41,853 nucleotides of DNA from Planctomycetota bacterium (GTDB lineage: Bacteria; Planctomycetota; UBA1135; UBA2386). The notes under the pieces were generated by a model. That model worked only from the letters and a program-made list of their open reading frames with translations. It searched no databases and was not told the origin of the DNA. Positions 7,186-15,357 of this stretch are shown here, in pieces. A program made the position numbers and the translations under genes. Location: contig JAEUHQ010000153.1 in the NCBI GenBank assembly GCA_016794565.1, forward strand, positions 1 to 41,853. Direction: 5' to 3'. Within the stretch, counting starts at the first letter, position 1; each line of letters starts with the position of its first letter.

Positions 7186-10100
7186 GTGCACGCCGAGCAC
7201 GAGCCTCCGGACGAAGCCTCGCCGCCGCGCGGAACGCCGAACCACGACCTCGCGCATTCGCTGGCCGGACACTTCGAGCTCCTGCAGGAACTCGGCAGCG
7301 GCTCGTCGGGAACCGTGCACCGTGCGCGCCTGCTGCAGGAGTACGAGGGGCTGCCCGCCGGCACGGAGGTCGCGATCAAGTTCCTGCGGCGCGAACTCGT
7401 CGCCGACGAACGGGCCCAGGCGCGCCTGCTCGCCGAAGGGGAACTCGGCCAGAAGCTCCGGCACCCGAACGTCGCCGAGATCTACGGCTTCGAGACGATG
7501 GAAGTGCTCGGCCTGCCCACCACCTACCTGGTGATGCAGTACGTGCGCGGAACGACGCTGCGGGAGTTCGTGCAGCGCTCGGGCGCACCGGTCGAGGACC
7601 TCACGCGCCGCATCGGCGCCGACGCGGCGAAGGGCCTGCACGCGCTGCACCGCCGCGGCCTCGTGCACCGCGACGTGAAGCCGGAGAACCTGATCCTCAC
7701 GCCAGACAGCCAGCTGAAGATCGTCGACCTCGGCCTCGCGCGCCCGTTCGGCACCGGCGGCAGCGGCAGCGGTTCGTCCGGACGCAGCTCCGGCGGCGGA
7801 CTCGCGGGCAGCGTCGCCTATGCGGCGCCGGAGACCCTGCGCGGCGAAGCGAGCGGACCGCGCAGCGATCTCTACTCGCTCGGCATCGTGCTGTTCGAGG
7901 TGACCACGGGTCGCCACCCGTTCCGCGACGCCGCGACGACCGACGCGATGCTCGACGCGCACCTGCATCGGGCGCCGCCCCGCCCTTCACACCTGCGCAC
8001 GCGCATCTCCCCGCTGCTGGAGCAGGTTCTGCTCGACCTGCTGCAGAAGAACCCCGACGACCGCCCGCGCGACGCCGCCGAACTCGCGCGCATCCTCGAA
8101 CAGGGCGAACACTCCGAGTACTGGCGCCGTCACGAGGCGAACGCACCGGTGCTCGCGAGCAGCCGGCGCCTCATGCGCATGCGCCGCCCGGCGGAAACGC
8201 CCTTCTTCGGGCGCGAGGACGAACTGCGCGAACTCGACGCCCGCCTCGCGCTCGCGCGGCGCGGGCGCGGCAGCAGCGTGGTCGTCGCCGGCCCCGACGG
8301 CAGCGGTCGGCGTCGCCTCTACGACGAGGCGATGCAGAAGTGGCTGGAAGAGGACGATCCGCCGTTCCTGCTCGGCGGCGAAGCAGACAGCGGCCTCGGC
8401 CACGGCGAGCCGTTCGCGAGTTCGCTGCTCGACGTCCTGCTCCGCGGTGACGACCGTTCGTCGCCGAACGCCCAGCAGCGGGCCCACGCCGGTGCCCGCG
8501 CGCTGCTCCCGATCGGCGACGCCGAGGCCGACGCACTCGTCGCGGTGGCGTTCGGGCACAGCACCGAAGCGCCGGAGGTCCGCGCGGACCGGCTCGCGAC
8601 GGCGCTGCTCGCGCTGCCGCGGGCAGGCCGCGTGCTGGTCCTTCGCATCGACCGCGCCGACCTGCTCGACACGAGCGGGCGCCTCGTGCTGCAGCGCCTC
8701 GCCGCCGCACGCGCCAAGAAGCACATCCTGTTGCTGCTCGCGACCGACATCGACGGGGCCGGGCTCGATCCGGACGTGCGGCTGGACCTCGCGGGCCTCG
8801 ACGAGCAGGAGTTCCGCGACTTCGGCAACGCGCTGTTCCGCGACGGCGAAGCGGTCGACGACTTCCTCGATCGTGCACACGAAGTGCTGAGCGGCGTGCC
8901 CGGCAACCTGATCGAAGCGCTCGACCACCTCCAGCAGGAAGGCCTCGTTCGCGGCCGTCCCGGTGACTACCACGACCTCGACCCGGACACCGAGCCGCGC
9001 CCGGCGCCCGGGCACTTGCAGCGCTTCCACCGACGCGTGGAACGAATGCAGCCGCAGCACCGGGCGGTCCTGTCGGCAGCCGCGGTGCTGGGCGAGCGTT
9101 GCGCGCTCGGGGACCTCGCCGCACTCGTCGGCCAGCCCGAGCTGGCGGTGCTCGAGACGCTGTCCCTGTTCCGCGGACGGATCGTGCGCGCGCAAGGCGG
9201 TGAAGTCAGCTTCCGCCACGCCGACTTCCGCCGCGCCCTGCTCCGCGACCTGCCAGCGCCGGCGCGCGAACAGCTGCATCGGCAGGCGGCGGCCATTCTC
9301 GCGGCGCGCGGCGGCAGCCCGCTCGAGATCGGGCTGCACCGTTCCCAGGCCCTCGACCACGAAGGCTGCCTCGATCCGCTGCTCGACGGTCTCGACGAAC
9401 GGGTGCGTGCCGGTTCGCGCCGCACCGCGCTGCGCATCGTCGGCCGCATCCAGGTGCACCTCGGCCACGTCGACCGGTCGGACGACAACCGGCGCCGGCT
9501 GCTGCGCTTCCTCCTGCTCGCCGGCAGGGCGCGCAACACCGCCGGCCAGATCGACGCCGCGGGGCGCACGTTCCGCGAAGCCGAAGTGCTCGCCCGCGAA
9601 CTGGGCGACGCCGACGCCTCGGCCCGCGCTCGCGCGGAACTCGCCACCGCCGAACTCGACTCGGGCCGGCTCATGTCCGCGATCACGCTGCTCGAATCGG
9701 TGCACGACGACCTCGCCGCTCGCACGACGCGAACCGCGGATTCCATCGCGGCCCAGGCGCACGGTCTGCACGGCCGCATCCTGCTGTACCGCGGTCAGGC
9801 GCCCGACGGATTGAAGCACCTGCAGGCGGCGTTGAAGCGGCTGCCCACCGACGACGACGAACTGCGCTGCCACCTGCAGATCGACCTCGCGCGCATCGAA
9901 GGACTGAGCCACCACTACGCGGCGGCGCTGCGCACGCTGCAGAAGGTCGAACAGGAAGCGGCGGCGAAGCGGCTGCCCCGCGTTCGCATGCGGTACCACC
10001 TCTACCGCGGCCAGGTGAGGGCAGTGCTCGGCGAGGACGAGGCGGTGCAGGACCTGCACTCGGCGATCGACGACGCGGAGCGCCTGTCGCAGCCGACGTA

Positions 10101-10551
10101 CGGCGCGCGAGCGGCGCTCTTCCTGTCGGAGCGCCTCTTCTGGCGCAAACGGGACGACGAGGCCAGGACGACGCTGCGACGCGCGGTGACCCTCGCCCGC
10201 GCCGGCACGGACCGTCTCGGCGAGGCGATGGCGCGTTCGTATCTTCTTCGGCTCACCGATGCGGACGACGACCTCGCGACGATGGTCGACGAGCTCGGCC
10301 TGCCGAGCCTGCGCGCGAACTGGCTGCTCGCGCGCCTCGTTCGCGGCGATGCGCCAGCCGACGCCACCGAGCAGCTCGAGGACCTCATGACCCACACGGA
10401 CCTGCCGCTCGCACTGCATCTGCGCATGCTGGGCTGGCTCGATCGCCCCGCGTCGGCGCGTTCGCTCGTCCGTTCCATCGGCGAGCGCCTGCCCAATCGG
10501 TCGATGCGACGCCGCTTTCTTGCGGAATGGAGCAACGGCGCCAGAATCTGA
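7186..10551 (+). CDS. Ser/Thr protein kinase fused to ATPase-like and TPR regions
   Basis: A 1121-residue cytoplasmic protein. Residues 30-305 form a Hanks-type kinase: Gly-rich loop GSGSSGTV, Lys65 in VAIKFL, catalytic HRDVKPEN (161-168), DLG in place of DFG (181-183) and APE (214-216). Between DLG and APE is an unusual Gly/Ser run (about 189-209) in the activation segment. From about 338 (FFGREDEL) an AAA/STAND-like ATPase region begins; its P-loop GPDGSGRRR lacks the usual Lys-Ser/Thr pair, so nucleotide binding is doubtful. Residues from about 730 to 1100 are TPR-like helical repeats. No transmembrane helix is seen. The start is GTG. A membrane protein gene follows 33 nt downstream. This architecture resembles the PknK/MalT-like kinase group; the ligand is unknown. 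Confidence 0.93.
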   Translation: MHAEHEPPDEASPPRGTPNHDLAHSLAGHFELLQELGSGSSGTVHRARLLQEYEGLPAGTEVAIKFLRRELVADERAQARLLAEGELGQKLRHPNVAEIYGFETMEVLGLPTTYLVMQYVRGTTLREFVQRSGAPVEDLTRRIGADAAKGLHALHRRGLVHRDVKPENLILTPDSQLKIVDLGLARPFGTGGSGSGSSGRSSGGGLAGSVAYAAPETLRGEASGPRSDLYSLGIVLFEVTTGRHPFRDAATTDAMLDAHLHRAPPRPSHLRTRISPLLEQVLLDLLQKNPDDRPRDAAELARILEQGEHSEYWRRHEANAPVLASSRRLMRMRRPAETPFFGREDELRELDARLALARRGRGSSVVVAGPDGSGRRRLYDEAMQKWLEEDDPPFLLGGEADSGLGHGEPFASSLLDVLLRGDDRSSPNAQQRAHAGARALLPIGDAEADALVAVAFGHSTEAPEVRADRLATALLALPRAGRVLVLRIDRADLLDTSGRLVLQRLAAARAKKHILLLLATDIDGAGLDPDVRLDLAGLDEQEFRDFGNALFRDGEAVDDFLDRAHEVLSGVPGNLIEALDHLQQEGLVRGRPGDYHDLDPDTEPRPAPGHLQRFHRRVERMQPQHRAVLSAAAVLGERCALGDLAALVGQPELAVLETLSLFRGRIVRAQGGEVSFRHADFRRALLRDLPAPAREQLHRQAAAILAARGGSPLEIGLHRSQALDHEGCLDPLLDGLDERVRAGSRRTALRIVGRIQVHLGHVDRSDDNRRRLLRFLLLAGRARNTAGQIDAAGRTFREAEVLARELGDADASARARAELATAELDSGRLMSAITLLESVHDDLAARTTRTADSIAAQAHGLHGRILLYRGQAPDGLKHLQAALKRLPTDDDELRCHLQIDLARIEGLSHHYAAALRTLQKVEQEAAAKRLPRVRMRYHLYRGQVRAVLGEDEAVQDLHSAIDDAERLSQPTYGARAALFLSERLFWRKRDDEARTTLRRAVTLARAGTDRLGEAMARSYLLRLTDADDDLATMVDELGLPSLRANWLLARLVRGDAPADATEQLEDLMTHTDLPLALHLRMLGWLDRPASARSLVRSIGERLPNRSMRRRFLAEWSNGARI

Positions 10552-10574
10552 GCCCGTCGGTTCCCGGTTCGCGT

Positions 10575-10580
10575 AGGAGG
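10575..10580 (+). promoter_or_regulatory. Strong Shine-Dalgarno site for the 792-residue protein
   Basis: A full AGGAGG lies 4 nt before a GTG at 10585, which fixes that start although no ATG is near. The short spacing is slightly tight but acceptable. Confidence 0.7.
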
Positions 10581-10584
10581 TGGG

Positions 10585-12963
10585 GTGCAGAGACTCGTGT
10601 TGTGGCTGGCCATGGCGTGCCTCGCCTGCATCGCAGGCTGGTTCGCGTGGCAGGAGCTGTTCGCGGGCGAGCGAACGGTGCCCATGATCCCGCTGCTACC
10701 GGCGACTCCGGCGCGGCCCGAGCCCGGTGAAGGGGGCGCCGCGGTCGTGCATGCCGACGGCCCGACCCGGTCCGACGCATCCGAACCTCCGGTGGCGACC
10801 GACGAACGCCCTGCGGTGCTCGAGGTGCGAGTGACGAGCCGGGCGGGCAACGGAAACCCCGGCCCGGTCGCCTGGCGCGACGTCGACGCCCTGCTCGTGG
10901 CGACCCCCGGCGCCGAAGCCGCGGTGTTCCGCCGCCAGACGAATGCCGGCGGCATCGCCCGCTTCGAGATCCCGCGCGGCCACCACCGCACCGTTCAGGT
11001 GACGGCAGGTCAGACCGCCACGGCGCGAACGACGCTCGACGCCGACGCAGCGACCGTCGTCGAGATCACCATGGTCGCACGGGTCCTGGTGACCGGCCGG
11101 GTCGTGGACCAGGCGGGCAACGGAGTCAGTGGCGCGGACCTCGTGCTGCTGCCGTGGATCGAACCCGACAGTGCGTCGCTGCGCTCGCGCCGGGTCGGCC
11201 GTTGTCGCAGCGACGGCTCGTTCGCCGTGGCGCTCGGCGCCGGCGGACGCATGGGTGCCGAACACGTCGCGTTCGCGCCGTCCGCGCTCTTCGCGGTTCC
11301 CCCGCCGTCCGACCCGACCGAGGCCTTGCTCGAACACTGCGTGGAGTTCGTGCTGTCGAGCCGCTTCGCGACCGTGAACGCGTTCGTGCGCGACACGAGC
11401 GGGCGGCCGGTGCCGACGGCCGAGATCGAGTTCCGCTCCGCGAACCCGCCGCCGCCCGGAGCGGTGCTCGCGGCGGCACCGCGCCGAGCCGCCGTCGATG
11501 CCGGCGGCCACGCGCTGGTCGCCAACCTGGTCCCGGGGCGGCTCGAGTTCACCGCTCGCGCACGCGGACACGCACCCGCGCGAGGGACCTGCGCCGCCGA
11601 GGCCTCCACGACGACCGACATCGACATCCGTCTCGCGGCGAGCTGCGAAGTGCAGGGCATCGTGCAGGACGGGGACGGCACCCGGATCCCCGGTGCCCGC
11701 GTCTGGTCCGGCGCAGCGGACGACTTCGACGGTCAGTGGACGGTGACGGATCGCGAAGGCACGTTCCGCCTCACGGACCTCCCGCCCGGCCAGGTGCGCC
11801 TCTCCGCCAGGGAGGGCGCGAGCCACGTCCCGGTTCTCGGTGCTCGCAAGGCCCGCACGACTCTCGATGTGGTTCCCGGAGAGGTGGGCCACTGGGTTGC
11901 CACGGTGACCTCGTCCGGCGACGACCTCGTCGACGGCGTGCTGCTCGACTTCGCCGATCGCCCGCTCCCCGACTGGCGCCTCACGCTCCGCGCCGGAACG
12001 CAGACCACGGCCACGAACACGAACGATCGCGGTGAATTCCGGGCGCGGCGCATCACCACCGGACCGCTCGACGTGTTCGCGTATGCGCCCGCCACCGCCG
12101 TCGGCGCCTTCGCCGACGCCGTCGCGCTCGCGGTGGACACCGATGCGACCCCGATTCGCATCGTCGTGGATCCGACGACACCCCGTGCTCGCATGACCGG
12201 CCGCGTCCTCGGCGACGCGCGCGCGCCCATCCCCGCGACGATCGTCTGCCTCCACCACGAACGTCGCGAGACCGCGCAGTTCCAGGCGGGCGCCGACGGG
12301 CTCGTCGACCTTCGTTCGATTCCCCCTGGCACGATCGACGTTGCCATCGAACACCCGGGGCGCGCGCCGGAGATCCGTCGACGCCTCACGGCGCGAGCGA
12401 GCCAGCCGATCGATCTCGGCACGATCGTGCTCGGCAGGGCCGCGGTCCTGACCGGCGCGGTCCGCGACGCAACCGGTGCGGCGCCCGAACAGGTCGAACT
12501 GTGGCTGCAGACGAAGGAACGGCGCATCCCCGGCGAGTACGCGGCGGGCGTCTACCGCTTTCCGACGGCGCCGCCCGGGCCGGCCGTGCTGCAGGTGCAG
12601 GGCGCCGGGATCGCAGCGGACAGTTTCCCCGTGCAGCTCGCTGCGGGAGTCGAGCGAACGCAGGACGTCGAGCTGCGCGCAGGTGTGCCGCGGCGCATCG
12701 TCGTCGGCGCACCCGATGCGGCGGGCCCCAGCGTGACCCTCGCGATCCGACCGTTCGGCAAGCCGCACCGATGGCTCGGCTCCTCGGTCGTACGCCCCCG
12801 GCCGACCGGATCGCTTCCCGGCGCGGCCGAGTTCGTGGCGTGGATGGCACCCGGCACCTACGAAGTGATCGCGTGGACCGCGACGGGTTTCGAGGGGAGG
12901 ACCAGCGTGACGTTCACCCCGGGTGACGACAGCGAAGTGGGGATGGATCTGGCGCCGCAGTGA
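10585..12963 (+). CDS. Membrane-anchored protein with repeated carboxypeptidase-regulatory-like domains
   Basis: A 792-residue protein with an N-terminal hydrophobic anchor (LVLWLAMACLACIAGWFAW, about residues 4-22) and a Pro/Ala-rich linker. Then come five to seven beta-sandwich repeats of the carboxypeptidase-regulatory/Cna-B type. Repeats are recognised by VTGRVVDQAGNGVSGADL, VNAFVRDTSGRPVPTAEI, VQGIVQDGDGTRIPGARV, MTGRVLGDARAPIPA and LTGAVRDATGAAPEQV, each followed by a strand ending in LPPGQVRL- or PPGTIDVAI-like text. It probably lies outside the cytoplasmic membrane and gives structural or binding function; no protease motif is seen. It begins 33 nt after the kinase gene and is probably in its operon, so it may be a partner or output. 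Its stop is 16 nt from the convergent DUF2017 stop. Confidence 0.85.
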   Translation: MQRLVLWLAMACLACIAGWFAWQELFAGERTVPMIPLLPATPARPEPGEGGAAVVHADGPTRSDASEPPVATDERPAVLEVRVTSRAGNGNPGPVAWRDVDALLVATPGAEAAVFRRQTNAGGIARFEIPRGHHRTVQVTAGQTATARTTLDADAATVVEITMVARVLVTGRVVDQAGNGVSGADLVLLPWIEPDSASLRSRRVGRCRSDGSFAVALGAGGRMGAEHVAFAPSALFAVPPPSDPTEALLEHCVEFVLSSRFATVNAFVRDTSGRPVPTAEIEFRSANPPPPGAVLAAAPRRAAVDAGGHALVANLVPGRLEFTARARGHAPARGTCAAEASTTTDIDIRLAASCEVQGIVQDGDGTRIPGARVWSGAADDFDGQWTVTDREGTFRLTDLPPGQVRLSAREGASHVPVLGARKARTTLDVVPGEVGHWVATVTSSGDDLVDGVLLDFADRPLPDWRLTLRAGTQTTATNTNDRGEFRARRITTGPLDVFAYAPATAVGAFADAVALAVDTDATPIRIVVDPTTPRARMTGRVLGDARAPIPATIVCLHHERRETAQFQAGADGLVDLRSIPPGTIDVAIEHPGRAPEIRRRLTARASQPIDLGTIVLGRAAVLTGAVRDATGAAPEQVELWLQTKERRIPGEYAAGVYRFPTAPPGPAVLQVQGAGIAADSFPVQLAAGVERTQDVELRAGVPRRIVVGAPDAAGPSVTLAIRPFGKPHRWLGSSVVRPRPTGSLPGAAEFVAWMAPGTYEVIAWTATGFEGRTSVTFTPGDDSEVGMDLAPQ

Positions 12964-12979
12964 AGAGCGCCGCCGCGCA

Positions 12980-13495
12980 TCAGTCGATCCCGAGGTCGTC
13001 GAGCGAACCCGCTTCGTCGATCTCGAAGTCCCCCAGGAGCACGGACTGGATCTCGGCGAGCAGGTGGATCCGCAGCAGCGCCTCCTGCTGCTTCTTGGTC
13101 GCGCCCCCGAACCCCTCTGCCTCCATGTGTCGCGCCTCGAGATCGTTCATCTCGAAGAGCGCCAGTCGCGCGGCGTTGAGCGCCGCGAGCCATGCGCTCA
13201 CGTGGCCGTCCGGGATCAGCAGGACCTGCTGGTCGGTCGACGGCATCTTCCGCATCGTCGCGAGGTCGCGACGAACCAGTTGCGCACGCGACAGGAAGAG
13301 CCGCTCGAGTTCTGGTACGGCATGGCGCTGCCAGGTCTCCTGCGCCTCCGCCTCTTCGAACGTCTCCGGCAGGAGGCGCGCACGAACGCGGCCGTCCGAA
13401 CTCTCGAGCAGCATCGGAACGCCCTTCAGGGTCTCGACCGCCTGCGGCAGGAGACCGCCGAACACATAGCCCTCTGCGACGCGTGCGACCCACAT
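12980..13495 (-). CDS. DUF2017-family protein
   Basis: A 171-residue, mainly helical, acidic protein without signal peptide. It matches the DUF2017 pattern as I know it: a basic N-terminal strand (MWVARVAEGYVFGG), a LLESSDGRVRARLLPE segment, and a helical C-terminal half with ALNAARLALFEM. In actinobacteria DUF2017 genes commonly follow clpS, and here the gene lies 46 nt downstream of a clpS-like gene on the same strand, which supports the call. A role linked to ClpS/Clp proteolysis is therefore likely but unproven. A GGAGG lies 11 nt before the ATG. The C-terminus ends in an acidic stretch (DEAGSLDDLGID). Confidence 0.75.
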   Translation of the reverse strand: MWVARVAEGYVFGGLLPQAVETLKGVPMLLESSDGRVRARLLPETFEEAEAQETWQRHAVPELERLFLSRAQLVRRDLATMRKMPSTDQQVLLIPDGHVSAWLAALNAARLALFEMNDLEARHMEAEGFGGATKKQQEALLRIHLLAEIQSVLLGDFEIDEAGSLDDLGID

Positions 13496-13541
13496 GCTGC
13501 GTCAGGCCTCCATCCTCGTCGTGCTCCGGCTCGGTGGCGTC

Positions 13542-13841
13542 TCACGCATCGACGGCCTCGAGGGTCGTGAGCAGATGGTGCGCCTGCAGCTTCTGTGCAT
13601 ACATCTCGGCCTGCTCGCGCGCGCCGGTCCACACGACGGAGCGCCCCGATTGATGCACCTCCATCATCAGGCGGTGCGCCTTGTCCTCGGTGTAGCCGAA
13701 CACGGTCCGGAACACCTTCGTGACGTAGGTCATCAGAGTCACCGGGTCGTCGTGAACGATCACGTTCCAAGGCGGCGCGAGAGACGTCTTCGGCTTCGCC
13801 TTCGTCTCGGTCTTCTCTTTGGTCGCGGCGCGCACGGACAT
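13542..13841 (-). CDS. clpS: ATP-dependent Clp protease adaptor ClpS
   Basis: A 99-residue adaptor that delivers N-degron substrates to ClpA/ClpC-ClpP. The ClpS core is clear: WNVIVHDDPVTLMTYV (the family's NDD..TM substrate-pocket region, with HDD here), FGYTEDKAHRLMMEVHQSGRSVV, and EQAEMYAQKLQAH near the end. A Lys/Thr-rich N-terminal arm of about 25 residues precedes the core, as usual. The ATG at 13841 was preferred over the upstream in-frame start at 13907, which adds residues without family support. No clpA or clpC is nearby. DUF2017 follows and the SMP-30-like lipoprotein precedes, all on the minus strand. Confidence 0.92.
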   Translation of the reverse strand: MSVRAATKEKTETKAKPKTSLAPPWNVIVHDDPVTLMTYVTKVFRTVFGYTEDKAHRLMMEVHQSGRSVVWTGAREQAEMYAQKLQAHHLLTTLEAVDA

Positions 13842-13928
13842 TCTCGCGAGTCTACCAGAGGAGCGCACCCGCTCGCCGAGGATGCACGACACCGACGACA
13901 CGGGCATCGTGCGCCCGGCACGCCTCGG

Positions 13929-14801
13929 TCACAGGGGCACGATCTCGACGCGATTGGCACCGAACAGCGGAATCAGCAGGCGGCCGCGCTTCTCGTCGAT
14001 GCCGAGGTCTGCGGGCTGTTCCAGCTTCGGCCCGAACGGCACGCAGCCGCCGCCGACGTCGAATCGGTAGACGCACGAACCAGCCCACGACGTCGCGAAC
14101 CACGCGACGCTCGCGACGCCGTCCTTCGAGGTCACGTGCCGTACGAGTCCGTCGAGCTGGGCCGTCGGCGCCTTGCCGAGGTCCGTGCGGCGCCCCTTCG
14201 TGTCGATCTGGAAGAAGGTGCCGTCGCGCCAGCTGACGACGTAGACGCCGGTGTCGAGCGCGAACAGGCCGTTGGGCTGACCGAGGTCCACGCCCTTCGC
14301 CAGCACCGTTGCGCCGTCCTTCGTGACGCGCCAGATCGCGTCGGTGCCGCTGGGGCCGAAGTTGGCGTCGAAGCCGGAGTCGGAGCAGTAGACGGTCCCG
14401 TCCGGCGCCACGGCGACGTCGTTCAGAAAGGTCGCGCCCGGAATCGCGATCTCGCCGAGCGGCTTGCCGGTGTGCCGATCGAAACGCCGCACCACGTCGA
14501 TGTCGGCGACCCACAGCGTGTCGCCCGAGATCCCCAGACCCTTCGGCGCGTTGAGCACGACACCGTCGCGCCCGCTCTCGATCCACCGGGTCTGCGCGGC
14601 CCCGTCGGGCGCGAGGCGACCGATCGAACCCACGCCGTCCTTGGCGGCCGGCGAGCCATGGATGTTCGACACGAAGCAGACGTCCTGGTCGGGGTCGTAC
14701 AGGACCGACTCCGGTGTTTCGTACGGTACGGGACCAGCCGAACAGGCCGCCAGCAGGAAGAACCCCCACGACAGGGACCGCGACATTCGCATCGTCTTCA
14801 C
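13929..14801 (-). CDS. SMP-30/gluconolactonase-like beta-propeller lipoprotein
   Basis: A 290-residue lipoprotein: the signal peptide ends in the lipobox LLAAC. The mature part is a beta-propeller in the SMP-30/NHL style, with repeated strand motifs such as DTLWVADIDVVRRFD, FLNDVAVAPDGTVYCSDSG, GQPNGLFALDTGVYVVSW and RLLIPLFGANRVEIVPL. The start is taken as GTG at 14801, which forms a GTGA 4-nt overlap with the EVE gene stop and lies 5 nt after AAGGAG; the nearest ATG is at 14792. It may bind or hydrolyse a small lactone or act as a binding propeller; catalytic metal ligands cannot be fixed by eye. It is probably in a minus-strand operon with EVE upstream and clpS downstream. Confidence 0.8.
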   Translation of the reverse strand: MKTMRMSRSLSWGFFLLAACSAGPVPYETPESVLYDPDQDVCFVSNIHGSPAAKDGVGSIGRLAPDGAAQTRWIESGRDGVVLNAPKGLGISGDTLWVADIDVVRRFDRHTGKPLGEIAIPGATFLNDVAVAPDGTVYCSDSGFDANFGPSGTDAIWRVTKDGATVLAKGVDLGQPNGLFALDTGVYVVSWRDGTFFQIDTKGRRTDLGKAPTAQLDGLVRHVTSKDGVASVAWFATSWAGSCVYRFDVGGGCVPFGPKLEQPADLGIDEKRGRLLIPLFGANRVEIVPL

Positions 14802-15316
14802 CACGTCTCCTTGTTGCCGCCGAGTTCGAGGATCGCCCGCCATTCGTCCGTCGCCACGGGCTGGACGGACAGACGGCTGCCCTTCTGCAGCAGGACCATG
14901 TTCCTCAGGGCCGGCACCGCCTTGCACTGTTCGCGCGTCACCGCGGAACGCAGCGGCGCCACGCACTCGATGTCGACCTGGAACCACGTGGGCTCGTCGG
15001 GGTCGCTGTCCGGATCGTGGTACGGACTCGCGGGGTCGAACGCGGTCGCGTCGGGATAGCCGGCCGCGATGACGCGCGCGACGCCGACCACGGCCATCGG
15101 CTCCGTGCTGCTGTGGTAGAAGAGCACACCGTCGCCGACCGCGATCTCGTCGCGCAGCAGGTTGCGCGCCTGGTAGTTCCGCACACCGTTCCAATTGGTG
15201 CGCCGATCGCGCTGGAACTGCTCGAACGAGTAGGTGTCCGGCTCCGACTTGAACAGCCAGTAGCGGCGACCGCGCGTCGTTGCGGCGGCCTTCGGCGGGG
15301 TCTTCCGGGCGGCCAT
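14798..15316 (-). CDS. EVE-domain protein
   Basis: A 172-residue protein with an EVE (PUA-like) domain spanning almost its whole length. The family start WLFKSEPDTYSFEQF, the WNGVRNYQARNLLRDEIAVGDGVLFYHSS segment and the GVARVIAAGYPD strand are typical of the thymocyte nuclear protein 1 group. EVE domains are known or suspected readers of modified bases in DNA or RNA. A short Lys/Ala-rich arm (KTPPKAAATT) precedes the domain. Its stop overlaps the SMP-30-like gene start by 4 nt. No restriction gene is adjacent, so a defence role is not supported by context here. Confidence 0.93.
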   Translation of the reverse strand: MAARKTPPKAAATTRGRRYWLFKSEPDTYSFEQFQRDRRTNWNGVRNYQARNLLRDEIAVGDGVLFYHSSTEPMAVVGVARVIAAGYPDATAFDPASPYHDPDSDPDEPTWFQVDIECVAPLRSAVTREQCKAVPALRNMVLLQKGSRLSVQPVATDEWRAILELGGNKETW

Positions 15317-15357
15317 GGGGCGAAGGACGATACGGGCCCGCCCGCGACGCCGCTACG

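Noticed and set aside
7987..10419. 810-codon open frame on the minus strand inside the kinase gene
   Set aside because: Antisense shadow; the kinase strand has the motifs and codon bias.
14798..15316. EVE protein as a defence gene
   Set aside because: No restriction, CRISPR or toxin genes adjoin it; neighbours are housekeeping or envelope genes.
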